Positions 41,336 through 52,938 of a DNA stretch of 64,000 bases are shown here, one piece after another. The notes below the pieces were generated by a model, which ran no database searches, was not told where the DNA came from, and worked only from the letters and a program-made list of their open reading frames with translations. The first letter of the stretch is position 1, and each line of letters opens with the position of its first letter. This DNA is from Primulina eburnea (taxonomy: Eukaryota > Streptophyta > Magnoliopsida > Lamiales > Gesneriaceae). The position numbers and the translations under genes are program-made. The DNA lies in assembly GCF_022965805.1 (NCBI RefSeq), contig NC_133115.1, positions 34,153,321 to 34,217,320 on the forward strand, read 5' to 3'.

Positions 41336-42936
41336 TTTTTTTATTAGTGCATTATTCAATCAGTCATATCATAACATTCTTTGATGCTAGAAGAAAACAA
41401 ATTTGTATATTATATGAAAAGTAATAATCAAATGTGTATATTATTTAAAAATAATATTCTAATATCATGATTTTAGTAGAATTTACGATAATGAACTCGC
41501 AAGAGCTATATTACTATGTGCATTGAGTATATCTTTGGACTGACAAAGTAACATGTAAACTACACTAATCAGATAAATTACATTAGTCAAACCATGTGTC
41601 TGTGTCATATGATCGATCACCTACAAAAGTGTTAGTAGTATGAATCAAACGCATAAATATTGAAAACGTTCATCTATTTCATCAACTCAAATCGAACAGA
41701 GCCATGTAATATAATTTATTGTTATTAAGTCCACGTAAACAGGCACATACTATATTAACACAAAAAGACCGGAAATCCGGTCTCCTCCAATTGGATAAGG
41801 TTTCACAACGAATCACTCGGAAATTGTGGTTTTTTTAATAATGCTGGCCATAGCAATTAATTGAGGTGCCTGTATTTATATTTGTAATAATAGTGGGTTA
41901 CGTCTGATTATTTTATATTCAATTTTATATTTTTAAATTTACTACTAGATGGCGTCATGCGGTTAACACTTGACATCATAATTTTTTTCTATATCGAATT
42001 TTTTTTCACCATATGTCAATAAATAAATTTATGTGAACTTTATATAACCCTTTTTTATTTTCTCATTATTCATTTAATAAAAAACCACACCATAGTAGGA
42101 AGCCTATATCTTTCTTTCTTTCTTTATTTTCTCTTTTTTTTTAATGATGATCAAATGGGAACCCGCAATCGTTCTTTTTATATGTTTATTGGATAAATCT
42201 TCGAGTTAATACAATGACATACAAATCATACTATCTAGGCAAACCACACTAAGAAAACTACGTGCAATAGGTTTAGGCTCGCTCGAAAATGTGTCGGTAG
42301 AATGAACCAAATACATGTAAATTATTTATCTATTTCATCAACTCGCACATCACGAAAGAGACCGAGAACCTTTTTCTACAATCTAAATCCCATGATATAC
42401 ACCAAGTAGCCGTCAAAGGAGACGTGTTGCATGAGCATAATAGTTGCATACCTAAAATAATATTTTGTTATTTTTAAATTTTAATTTTATATGATTTATT
42501 TATATTATACACCTCAGATAAAAGTATAAAACGTATATAATAAACTCTAATAATTGCGTGAGTGATGGGCCCTAAAAAATATCTAAAAAATAATACCAAA
42601 CTCCAATGAGAATTATTCATTTTTTTTTTATTTTAAAAAAATGAATTGGGTTTCACGTCCATAATAAATTACTCTCATCGCCAATCTGTCAATGTGACCA
42701 CACCATAATAATATATGAAACACAACACTGATCACCACCACCACCACCTCCTCCAGCTCCTCCGCCACCAACTCCACGGCAGCCCTCCCACGACCCCACC
42801 CTATCTCAGGAAAGATATATTATAAACACATGCATCCAGAAGCAGTGGTCTTCATGGGTAGGTGTCTTTTCACGAGCTAAAAGGTTGTCTCTCTTTCTAG
42901 ATAGGATAATTTTTTTTTTGATCTTACTGGGAATTA

Positions 42937-44429
42937 ATGGAAGAATGCTACGATCATGAGTCTGAAGAGGATTTTAGTACTAAAACTCCAGAAAACACAC
43001 TATCTGGTGATGAAGATGCTTTCATCCCTCCTCCAAGAAGAAGGTTTGATAGCATAAAATAGTCCCGCAGTTTTCTTATAATTCGAGTAGTTCGCAGGTA
43101 TACTAAAGAGCATTTTTGGGGTTAATTTTTTGCTCCGAATTTTGAATGCGCAGTGGAAGGGGTGCACGAAAGAGGGTGGTGACAGTGCCGATTTCCGGCG
43201 GCTGCGGCGATGGATACCGGAGTAGAGGAGAGGTGTATCCGCCGCCGGATTCTTGGTCGTGGAGAAAATACGGGCAAAAGCCTATCAAAGGCTCACCTTA
43301 CCCCAGGTAATTAATCAATTAATTACCCATTTTTCTGGATTTTTAATTTTTATCGAATTCAAGAGATGTTGTAGTTGCCGGCGGGAAGTAGGTGGTTGCT
43401 TTTGATTATTATTATTAGAGGCTGCTGTGTTCTAATATCTCATTCAATAAATATAGTGGTTGAACACATAATTAACTTTGTTTAAAATTCATGTCATGTA
43501 ATAAATATTTTGAAATTCAAATAAATTAAATTTATATTTTAACAGGTAATAATATATGAAATTTAAATTTATTTGTCTTATAAATTTAAATGGCCGTGTT
43601 TTGCTCATGCATGTTCGACTAGACTAATTGGTGCATGTGCTTCACATTTATGGATAAAGGAAATTTAGTTGTATAGGTGAATTTTAACCTATACTTGTTT
43701 ATAACGAAAGGGTTTTTGTGAAATTTTGTGGTTCTTTTTATAAATATTCCTTTGAATTTCATATATATGTTATTATATATTTTGAGGCCATTGTGTGAAT
43801 AAGCTGCTGGCATAAAATTTGACAGACACAACATAAGAAATATTTTTTTAATGATTAACTAAGAATCTTATCAAATAGATAAGACAATATATGAAAATCT
43901 ATTATTGCATGGCAGGGGATACTATAGATGTAGCAGCTCGAAAGGCTGCCCAGCCAGAAAACAAGTAGAGCGGAGCCGCCATGACTCCACCACTATACTC
44001 ATCACCTACTCTTCGGACCACAACCACACTCTCCCCGCCTCTAAAAACCAACACCCCGCTTCTGGTGCCACTTCACCCTCTTCCTACACCGCCACCACCA
44101 CTACTCCGCCCAACTTCCCTCCAGATCAAGAAAGTACTGCTGCTAATTCCTCCACCCACATAGATATCGAGCTGTCTGACGACGGCTACTACTCCGAGCT
44201 TGCGGGTGAGCTCGGGTGGCTTTGTGAAATGGGGTCCACCATGATGGACGGTAACACACTGGTGGGGCCTGTCTGTGCTGGCCACCCTGAAATGGAGGCG
44301 TTCATGCCCATCAGAGAAGAGGATGAGCTTCTTTTTGGTGATCTTGGAGACCTACCGGAATATTCCTTGGTTTTCGGGCGTGTAGATACAGCAGGCCATG
44401 TTGCGGTGGCACAGGATAACTTCTTATAA
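42937..44429 (+). CDS. WRKY transcription factor, group IIe (WRKY65/69-like)
   Basis: Three exons (42937-43043, 43154-43306, 43916-44429), both introns in phase 2, giving 257 residues. The WRKY domain has WRKYGQK at 72-78 and a C2H2 zinc site C92-x5-C98-x23-H122-x-H124. The second intron splits the Arg codon of YPR-GYYRC, the position conserved in most WRKY groups. [20 protein letters not shown] and the [18 protein letters not shown] tail point to group IIe close to WRKY65 and WRKY69, which bind W-box DNA in the nucleus. The N-terminus is acidic, then basic just before the domain (GARKRVV). The middle is Ser/Thr/Pro-rich and the C-terminus acidic, a likely activation region. Targets cannot be told from the sequence. 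Confidence 0.94.
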
Positions 44430-45384
44430 CGTGGGATGAGTATATAACTAGATAGTACTGGAGAATATTGAGAGCTGCATGTTTCCCATCATTTGTTTCT
44501 TTTTTTCCCCCATTTACTGTAAAGATCTCAAGAAACGACGACTAGTTCCCTGATTTTATACCAAACTAAATTTTAGTAAATTTACCGCTGCGTCTTCGAC
44601 TCTGGCAGCTGTGAATCTCTCCTAAAAACCTTCGAGCATGTATAAAACTATTCCCAGGAGAATAACTATGATGACAGTAAATAGGGTAACAATGGAGTAA
44701 ATAAATAACACCAAAATTGCCTCTCTTTTTTTCATTTTTCTTTTCCCTCTAAAATGCTCTTTTATTATTTGATAATAAAGTAATAAACTTTCGTTTATAT
44801 TTCTACTTGTTTCCCCGTGAATTATTTTGATTTTAATAGATAAATCTATTTTTAAGAGTGTTCGAAGTAAAATTAGTCGATGAACTCAAAACTTCTAATT
44901 TAATCCTTCATTCAATATATGCGCAAATTTATTTATCTTGTCATTAGGTAAATATTTTACAAGGTGGGTTTTTCTAAATCTCCCATATTTACAAGATTAT
45001 GCAAACAAAAAACACAAAGAGGGAAATATAATGCGTGGAAAGTAAACTATACAAGAATTTTTATATATAGTATTTCGAAATTAAATTTTACTCCACTGTT
45101 CATGATTCGATTTCAGAAGATTCCACAAAGATATATCTGTTTCTGATATTGAATTGATCCAATCAGCTTATTTTTTTCGAATATGTCGAGTGTTCGGCTC
45201 TTCATTCCTCTTTGGACGACTTTTCCAACTGTTGATAAATTTTTGAATCAAGTACTTACAGCCACACAAATATTAATTACTAGAAATAGTTGTTAAAATA
45301 ATATAAAGATTTGATGTGATCAATTCTTATCAGACAATAATTACCAACATCGAATGTTTTGTATGAGAGTGAAATTTAAGCATT
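44430..45384. other. Spacer between WRKY and RING genes
   Basis: The neighbouring genes converge, so their 3' UTRs lie here. No other feature was seen. Confidence 0.5.
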
Positions 45385-45786
45385 TCAATAAAGCACGAAC
45401 CTACAGATAGGGCATTTCCCCTGGCTCTTCACCCACGGCACGATGCAGTCCTCGTGAAACATATGGTCGCAAGGAGTCGACGTGACAAATTGTCTAGTCT
45501 CGAAATCTTCCAAGCAAACTGCACACCTTTTACCTATATTGTCTTGCAGGATGTTTTTGGTGTCACTGCTGGTAGATTTGTTGCCTAGTCTCCTGATTAT
45601 ATTGCTCATGTGTGGGTTGTAGAGTTGTTTCCTTAGATTATTGATGGCTTTGTTTTGATCTTCTTGACTCAGTCTCGATTCTTCCTCTGCTGGGGTTTGA
45701 TCATATGGGTCGTAATACGTGCCACTGGTTCCAGGAGAGGTGTTTCGGAATCTGGGATGCGGATCATAAGCTTCGATGAGAAGGTA
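45385..45786 (-). CDS. RING-H2 finger protein, last coding exon
   Basis: The exon begins after a minus-strand acceptor (GTGCAG before 45786) and encodes about 133 residues. It starts YLLIEAYDPHPRFRN, passes a polar helix (RLSQEDQNKAINNLRKQL) and ends in a RING-H2 finger: CAVC, then CDHMFH, EDC and CPIC, with VPWVKSQGKCPICRF. The C3-H2-C3 ligand set is complete, so it can act as an E3 ubiquitin ligase with an E2 enzyme. The stop is 6 residues past the finger. The 5' exons are not resolved. A segment at about 45893-46049 has good splice borders but no long frame and may be 5' UTR, as may one ending near 46550. The frame just before 45786 has a stop, so at least one more coding exon, or a start inside this one, is needed. 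Confidence 0.75.
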   Translation of the reverse strand, partial: YLLIEAYDPHPRFRNTSPGTSGTYYDPYDQTPAEEESRLSQEDQNKAINNLRKQLYNPHMSNIIRRLGNKSTSSDTKNILQDNIGKRCAVCLEDFETRQFVTSTPCDHMFHEDCIVPWVKSQGKCPICRFVLY

Positions 45787-46652
45787 CTGCACTGGTGCAT
45801 GTCAAAAGCAGCTATAGCAGATAAAATGATAAAAGTGTTAAAATCAAGCGTCCCACAGAGAAATTGAAGTATTCCTGTTAACACATACCTCAATTCATTG
45901 CTTCCGTGTTCCGAGCATGATGAAAACATGAAGGTCGTTTGATACATAATATGCAATCATTCTGTGTCTAGATCCTTGTAGAAACATATTGATACTATAT
46001 AGTACACCATATACTCTTATGATTCTTGATGCTTTCTTGATGAGAGTTGGCTGACCTATACAGAACAAGAAAAACAATTGTAATTAAAACATGAAAGCTT
46101 TTCAAGTTTCAACCCTTGATTTCACAAGTTTTCACTGCAGGATGCTCTGCATCAACTTATCCACTGTAAAGTTAACTAATCAGAAGTAACTTAGAAATAA
46201 AAGTATGCATAGCAATTCAAGAAAGATCTGACAACAACTCCAAAGAGAAAAACCAAGGGAACTTTCTAACAGCAAAGTCATGTATGTAAATCTACTTGAA
46301 GGGATCTCAAGATTCCAGAAATGCTTCAATATAAATTCTAAAAAACGAATGGAAAAGCAAAAACCATTAACATGTAGCCACTTGCGATAAAAACTTGATA
46401 AATTGATAATATAAGAGACAAAAATCAGTTAAATGGAATCAGGCAAACAAATCAATCTTTCTTAGAAAATGAACGGAAACGAGATCCTTGAACCCTTGAA
46501 AATTCACACAAATCCAAATAAAGAAGTCATTTTTAATTGTTTAAAACTTACCAGGCACAATGCTACATCATCTCCTATACCCTAGGGGAGGACTCGCTGA
46601 AAATGTACCAGCAAAGGGGCCAGATATCCGAAAAGATTTTTCATTCTTGACT
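45787..46652. other. Likely 5' region of RING gene, exons unresolved
   Basis: On the minus strand there are plausible splice borders: an acceptor near 46050 (TGTATAG then GTCAGCC), a donor near 45892 (GAATTGAG then GTATGTG) and a donor near 46550 (GCCTG then GTAAGTTT). No open frame connects convincingly to the RING exon. It probably contains non-coding leader exons and introns. Confidence 0.35.
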
Positions 46653-49037
46653 TTACCAGAACTCACCACAGCTGCATATTCCTTTCCCGAAGTGATGGAA
46701 TCGGCTAGTATCTCTAACAGTTATTTCTCTCTTAGCAATGATTGTCATGTATTTTAGAGCCGTGTGACAATCGCCACAAACCCTCAAGTTCTTAGTTACA
46801 ATTATAGGTTTGTTAGATTTAAGGCTAATAATGGCAAATGCTACAGCAAGCTTCTCACTATGATAGAGAAGAATACTTTCCTTCTCCTCCTCTTCTACGT
46901 CTTGGTAAACAAAATCGGACTCTGATCTATAGCCCATTAATTTCATCTCTGCATCAAGTTCATCCAGTTTCTTATTTATCATAGCAGACTGTGGATGAGA
47001 CCTATCCCCGCCAACAAAGGCGTGGATAGTTCCATTCACTTCTGTCCAACTGCATCCCGGTCTCTTCCTAAAGCCCAAATCCTTCTGCTTAATTCTAACA
47101 ACAGCAGCATCGTCCCATCTAAGTGCGGTGGTATACAAATTGAATAGAAGAACAAAATTTCCAGTACTAGAAGGTCCCAAACTTTGAATTCTCTTATTGA
47201 CTTCTTCCCCAAGTTCAATGTTTTTATGAATCCTACATGCTGCTAGTAAAGCGTTCCATAGGTGAGCATCAGGCTCAAATGGCATAGTACTGACAAAATT
47301 GTGAGCCTCATCCAAAAGACCAGCACGGCCCAACAGATCAACCATGCAGAAGTAATGATCCATCCCTGGTATTATATCGAATTCTTGACTCATCACACGA
47401 AACAAATGCTTCCCTTCAGAAACAAGCCCAGAATGGCTGCATGCAGACAGGAGAGCAACAAAAGTTACATCATCTGGTTTTTCACCTTCATTCTGCATAT
47501 CTTGAAACAGCAAAATTGCTTCCTTCCCACATCCATGAATTCCATAACCAACAAGCATCGCATTCCATGAGACCACATCCCTCCCATGCATCTTGTCAAA
47601 GACAAGCCTAGCCTCTTCTATCTTACCACACTTATTATACATGTCTATTAAAGCATTAGACAGCGACACATCTGACGCAAATCCACGCACCACTGAGTAA
47701 CCATGACCACAGGTCCCATGTTGCAGAGCAGATAAATGAGAGCAGGCAGGTAAAAAGCCCATCATAGTTGTCAATTCAGGCTCAAACCCTGATAATTGCA
47801 TCTTATGGAACATTTGCAAAGCTTCCTGCGCATTGCCGTTTTGAACACAGCCAGAGATTATGGCACTATAAGAGACAGAATCTTTCGTCTGCATTTCTTC
47901 AAAGAACTGTATAGTGTAGTTCATCGACCCACACTTTGCATACAATGAAAGCAGCGTATTAGACACTATTACATACGAGACATGACCTGACTTAACCGAG
48001 TAACAGTGTACTTGTTCACCAGCGTTCGAATCATTCAGTTTAGCACAACCACGAATAACAGTTGCAAGCATAACAGGCGAGGAAGTTTCGCTAGCTTCCA
48101 TTCTCATCTTTTTAAACAATTCTAAACCTTCTTCCACATAGTCACATGTAACAAAAGCTCCAATCATAGCACTCCAAGTGATCTCATTTTTTGACGCCAT
48201 TGTTTTGAATAGATGTTTTGCATGTACCAACTGCCCACACTTCCCATACACATCCAGAAGCCCAGTGCCTACCACTACATCAACATGAAAATCCCTTCTC
48301 ATGCAAAAACCATGAGCAGCTTTTCCTTCTCTCAACCTACATGTCTCTGCAATAGAGGGCAGAATGGCCACAATAGTAGAAGAGTTTGGTTCTACACCCT
48401 TGTTCTGCATCTCCGAAACCAGCCCAATCGCATCCAAACATAGCCCGTGTAATGAAAAGCCCGCGGCCATAGCATTCCAGGCCACTACATCCCTCTGAGG
48501 CATTCCATCAAACACCTCCCTCGCCTTCACCAGGCAGCCACACTTCACGTAAAAGTCGACCAATGCGGTACCCACATAAACATCATTTTCAAGATTATAT
48601 CTTTTCGCATGCCCATGAATCTTTACACCCATGTCTATATCCTGCAAAGTAGAACATGCCTTCAGCACAAAAGGATAGGTGTAATTTGTAGGTGTGACCC
48701 CAGAATCCACCATTTCATTATACAAATCAACGGCCTTTTCAAAAGGTCCATCCCATGCATAAGCTCTAATAATCTGATTCCATAATATAGTCTTGTTTTT
48801 TCTCGAAGGATTTGGAATCGAATTGAAGACTCGATGTGCAAGTTGAGGCCTGCTGCATGAAAGGTAGAAACGCACGAGCTTGTCACGATATGGTGATTGA
48901 GAACCAAAATCTTCACCGTTCAGTTTGAGGATACGCTGGTGAATTATTTTACCTTGTTTGAGTGATTTTGATCCAATGCAAGCCTCAAGAAGTTGCAACC
49001 AACAATTGATGTTGGAGACCAAGCTCGTGCTTGGCAT
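46653..49037 (-). CDS. PLS-class pentatricopeptide repeat protein with DYW domain
   Basis: Intronless, 794 residues, starting MPSTSLVSNINC. About fifteen PPR motifs of alternating P, L and S types fill residues 80-600 (for example DVVAWNAMAAGFSLHGLCLD and DVVSWNAMLVGYGIHGCGKE). E-type motifs and a DYW deaminase-like domain follow. The domain has the zinc-site features YHSEKLAVAF (HxE) and CGDCHTALKY (CxxC-H). PLS-DYW proteins carry out C-to-U editing of specific organelle transcripts, the PPRs reading the RNA and the DYW domain deaminating it. The last residues are CSCGEFW instead of the usual CSCGDYW. The start region has no obvious transit peptide; it could be short or cryptic. The RNA target is unknown. 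Confidence 0.93.
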   Translation of the reverse strand: MPSTSLVSNINCWLQLLEACIGSKSLKQGKIIHQRILKLNGEDFGSQSPYRDKLVRFYLSCSRPQLAHRVFNSIPNPSRKNKTILWNQIIRAYAWDGPFEKAVDLYNEMVDSGVTPTNYTYPFVLKACSTLQDIDMGVKIHGHAKRYNLENDVYVGTALVDFYVKCGCLVKAREVFDGMPQRDVVAWNAMAAGFSLHGLCLDAIGLVSEMQNKGVEPNSSTIVAILPSIAETCRLREGKAAHGFCMRRDFHVDVVVGTGLLDVYGKCGQLVHAKHLFKTMASKNEITWSAMIGAFVTCDYVEEGLELFKKMRMEASETSSPVMLATVIRGCAKLNDSNAGEQVHCYSVKSGHVSYVIVSNTLLSLYAKCGSMNYTIQFFEEMQTKDSVSYSAIISGCVQNGNAQEALQMFHKMQLSGFEPELTTMMGFLPACSHLSALQHGTCGHGYSVVRGFASDVSLSNALIDMYNKCGKIEEARLVFDKMHGRDVVSWNAMLVGYGIHGCGKEAILLFQDMQNEGEKPDDVTFVALLSACSHSGLVSEGKHLFRVMSQEFDIIPGMDHYFCMVDLLGRAGLLDEAHNFVSTMPFEPDAHLWNALLAACRIHKNIELGEEVNKRIQSLGPSSTGNFVLLFNLYTTALRWDDAAVVRIKQKDLGFRKRPGCSWTEVNGTIHAFVGGDRSHPQSAMINKKLDELDAEMKLMGYRSESDFVYQDVEEEEKESILLYHSEKLAVAFAIISLKSNKPIIVTKNLRVCGDCHTALKYMTIIAKREITVRDTSRFHHFGKGICSCGEFW

Positions 49038-50134
49038 AATGCAAATAGTAATTGGCAGACTCGAGGTTCGTCTCCACCACTTACGGACCGACCATATTGC
49101 AAATTATCTACTTATGAACCCCAACCGTTATATTCTCATAATTATCTCCCCCACGAACTATCCATCAAGCCTAAACCACCAGTTCGTTCGCACATACTAA
49201 AGTCACAGAAGGACCACATCAAAATTTGATTCCACTCCTATAGATATATAGAAATTATTGATTTTACGTGATAATATACATTAAGTCTTTAAATTAATCA
49301 AATTAAGAAAACAAAGGAGTTTGTCTTTTGCTTCAAGGGTAGTTAGTTCTCTTGCTCTGCTTTAAACACCTCCTCGCCAACTCTCCGTTCCATCATTTTT
49401 TTTTATTAATGATGATGAAATTTGTAATCGTTATTTTTCGAAACCAACCATCTGTCCGACTGCCGTCATTTTATTTTGAGCAAGATGTTTCGGTTTCTTA
49501 ATTTTGTTTTGTTATTTTCAATGAAGGAGTCGGGTTCATTTTGCGGCCAAGGATATTTGTTCGAAACACATGCGCAGATTTGTACTAATGGGAGACATTA
49601 ATTAGGACAAATATAAACACACTCTCCATGGACAAAAAACACCCAAACATATTTTGACTTGCAATTGATATTATCGCATGCTTTGGATGGAAGATTAGAT
49701 GCAACCTTCCATTTTCATTCTGTTATTGTCACTATTTTGTGGAGCCTTTGCATAAAATCTAATTAATATTTTGTATTTTTTAATTTGGTGTTCTCTTGTA
49801 TTTTATGTGTGTGTGCTATTGGAAAATTAATCTAGAATAGTTGAATTAGCCGTGTATGGATGGATCGGTTTGAAATGTATTTCATGAAGAAAATAAACAT
49901 CTTCCACCGATGACCCCGTCGAATTTTTATAACGTGCTCCTAGTTATCTAGAAAATATTGGTCTATTTTGTATGCACGGGAGAATTTTTTTTGTTTAATG
50001 TGAAAAATATTATTTTCTATTCTGCACACATCAATGCTCAACTGAGACGTGACACTTTATATATTAGATGATGACAGAAAGTGGATGAACATCATATCAA
50101 AACTGTATATATTTATATTATTTTGTTAAGTTTG

Positions 50135-50170
50135 AGACATTTATAATAACTAAGACATTTATAATAACTA
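50135..50170. repeat. 18-bp perfect tandem duplication
   Basis: AGACATTTATAATAACTA occurs twice head to tail (50135-50152 and 50153-50170). The second copy ends within the left target duplication of MITE copy 9. Confidence 0.9.
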
Positions 50171-50173
50171 ATT

Positions 50174-50356
50174 GACAAAAATTTGTGTAAGACGGTCTCA
50201 CATGTCGTATTTTGTGGACATATCTCTTATTTAGATCATCAATGAAAAAATATTACTTTTTATGCTAAGAGTATTATTTTTTTATTGTGAATATCGGTAA
50301 AGTTGACGCGTCTCATAGGTAAAGATTCGTGAGACCGTTTCACAAGAGACTTACTC
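50174..50356 (+). mobile_element. MITE family M182, copy 9
   Basis: 183 bp with an exact 9-bp duplication TAACTAATT (50165-50173 and 50357-50365). It starts GACAAAAATTTGTGTAAGAC and ends AAGAGACTTACTC. Confidence 0.85.
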
Positions 50357-50942
50357 TAACTAATTTTGGTGTCATGATGATTTTTTTTAAAAAATGCTAA
50401 CGATACCTATTTAATTATAAAAATATTATATTTCATTTAATTAATAAAAAATGGAAAGTATGAAAGAATATATTTAATTATTGATCATAATATTACGCTA
50501 AATTTTTTCCCTCGTGTTCATGCTTTACTTATCTTCAATATATTAATTTGTGATAAAATATATCTAAACGTAGTATAACATTATTTAAATTAAAGCGAGG
50601 ATATATAAAGCAAGAAAATAAACAATTTAAAAAATTAAATGCCCCAAATAAACGAATAAACGACGCATTATCTTCTACAAATTCAATATCTCAAATTTAA
50701 CTATAAATTTAAATAATTTTTTCATTCATGCTCATGCAATTATTACGAACAATAAATAATTTTTGGGGTTGAAGTAATAAAATCACATCGAAAAAACTCT
50801 GTCCTTTTCCATTCACCCTAAAGCTAGATAAACGTATTATTATGGAATTATAAGCTGCAAATAACATTGAAGAAAACTAATTCAATGCGAAAAATGAAGT
50901 ATATGGTCACCTTCTGTGCACAGCAGACACTTAGATTTTGGC

Positions 50943-52938
50943 TCACAGCTTGTGTAGAATTAGGTGAGCTCCATACTGTGGTTGAAGGGTCACCACCATA
51001 TCAGGTGCATGTGCATAAGATGGAGAAAGCTCAAAACTATAATGTTTCAAAATCATGGCTATTGCCATTTTTGCCTCCAACATGGCAAAGTTCTGCCCAA
51101 TGCATATCCGTGGCCCCCCGCCGAATGGAAAATATGCGTGTTTCCCATTCATTGCCTTCAACACTCCTTCACTAAACCTCTCTGGATTGAACTCCTTCGC
51201 ATCATCCCCCCATATAGCGCTGTCATGTTGCAGCAAAATCGTGGGCAAGAAAATCTGAGTTCCGGCTGGTAAAGTTAGCTTCCCCAATGTAGTTTGTTTA
51301 TGTATGAATCGACTCATCATGACTGCTGGTGGATACAACCTCAGTACTTCATGAAAGATCATCGTGATCTGGACGAAAAGACGTGAAAAAATGTTACTTG
51401 TATGTGATTTAGTAAGGATCGAACTGTAACTTCAAGTGTCATCTGTGAACAAGTACTTACGATTTTCAGGTGGTTTAAATCTTGGAAATCTGGAGTTGAA
51501 CTTCCAAGAACTTGTAGAACCTCTTCTCTAGCTTGATTTTGCCAATCCAAGTGTTTACTCAGTAAAATCATCGTCCACACAAGCAACGACGAGGTTGTCT
51601 CCTGCCCAGCGATGTAAAAAAGCCTACACTCTTCGATCACCTCCTGCAAAGTCATCCCAGAATCGTTCCCATGCTGTTGAATCTCCTGAAAATTAGATTC
51701 CAACAATATACCTAACAGATCATCTGAATTAACCTCCTCAGATTCTATCACTTTCATTCTCTTTTCAATAATTCCTAATATCGACGACTTAACTTCCCTC
51801 ACAATTTCCTTCATCCTTCTGTTTGTCTTTGTTGGCAAATATCTGCACACATCATTCGAACAAATGATGAAACAATAACCTAGTATCTAGATACTCGATG
51901 CTACAGTACACGCGCACAACGATCAAGAAATCGAGTAATATAATCTTATATACCTCCATCCAGGAATGTAAAGGAGCTGAGCAGCGTCAAAGAAATGCCC
52001 AAATTGTTCTTTTTGAAGTTCAAATATCTTTCTCCCTTCTTCATAGTTACTGCCGAATGCAGTGCGCGAAATCGCATCACTTGTCAAGGTTTGAAGATAA
52101 GGCCACACATCCACTTCACAAGATCCTTTGCTCGACAAAATCTCATCCCATTTGCTCAGCATATCACAACTACTCGAGTAAAATGAAGGAAGCATATTCT
52201 ACTCCAAGAAAAAGAGTATAAAGTTATACTACAACATGAAGTTAGATCACAAATAAAATGATTAGTAGATCAAATCTCGAAATTTAACCTTTAATTTTTC
52301 GAGGTGAAAGGCAGGATTGATCAATTTTCTATGCTTGGCCCATTTCTCAGTTTCATAGGCAGCTACTCCTTGTGCTAGAAGTTTACCAAGTGGAGAAGAA
52401 GGCTTCTGAAAGACATAATTTTTAGACAAAACCTCTTTTACCAGTTCCGGGTCTGAGATAAGGGCTGTAGGTGTTGGACCAAACCACACAAAGCAATCTC
52501 TACCTCCTATTTCAAGTTGATACAAAGGATCATGCGAACATACAAAAGCAGACAATCAATCATGTCGAGTTTCTTATCATAACATAATTTAATCTGCTCA
52601 TTTACACAACGAAAATAGAAGGAAGATATATTTTAGAATAACAACACACCGTAGTTTTTGAGAGATTCGTGGATGAAAGGCAACACTCTGGGGACTATAT
52701 CATTAGAGAAAGTGATGGGTTTGGACTTTGCTTCTTTCATCATGGTGAGCATTTCTTTGAAGTCCCCAAACAAAAATCTGTAAGAATTGCCATTAAACCC
52801 CTGTTGCCTCAGCTGTTTCTCCTTTCTCTTGGGCCTCAACCACACCCAATTCAACATTTTCCAGCCATATACTGATATTAAAATAGCACCAGAAAGTGCC
52901 AATACCGTGTACATCATATCCATCAAATAATTTTCCAT
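50943..52938 (-). CDS. Cytochrome P450, CYP72A family
   Basis: Five exons on the minus strand: 52938-52650, 52506-52289, 52198-51954, 51842-51461 and 51368-50943, giving 519 residues. The N-terminal helix ([21 protein letters not shown]) anchors it in the ER membrane. Family landmarks are [35 protein letters not shown], the I-helix oxygen-binding [12 protein letters not shown], the ExxR pair E385/R388 (EVLRLYPP), FNPERF (438-443) and the heme loop [12 protein letters not shown] with the iron ligand Cys467. Segments such as PAFHLEKLK and [15 protein letters not shown] place it in CYP72A. CYP72A enzymes oxidise diverse substrates such as triterpenoids, secologanin precursors and gibberellins, so the substrate cannot be inferred. 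The reading frame is complete and no defect is seen. Confidence 0.93.

Larger units (their letters stand above)
38087..42936. other. AT-rich spacer between DUF1685 and WRKY genes
   Basis: The first bases hold the DUF1685 promoter. The spacer contains an ATT microsatellite (38721-38769), one M182 MITE with an exact duplication (39704-39865), a diverged inverted copy (about 41177-41335) and a TTTC tract near 42108-42125. I found no exon in the rest. The Cys-free, low-complexity short open frames are unsupported. The final 200 bases, with CACCACCACC-rich sequence, are the likely WRKY leader. Confidence 0.55.
49038..50942. other. Spacer between PPR and CYP72A genes
   Basis: The right part includes the 3' side of the CYP72A gene. 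An 18-bp tandem duplication (50135-50170) sits next to an M182 MITE (50174-50356). The rest is AT-rich and shows no gene. Confidence 0.55.

Noticed and set aside
47262..48443. Plus-strand open frames within the PPR gene
   Set aside because: They are antisense shadows of a long, well-conserved coding region.
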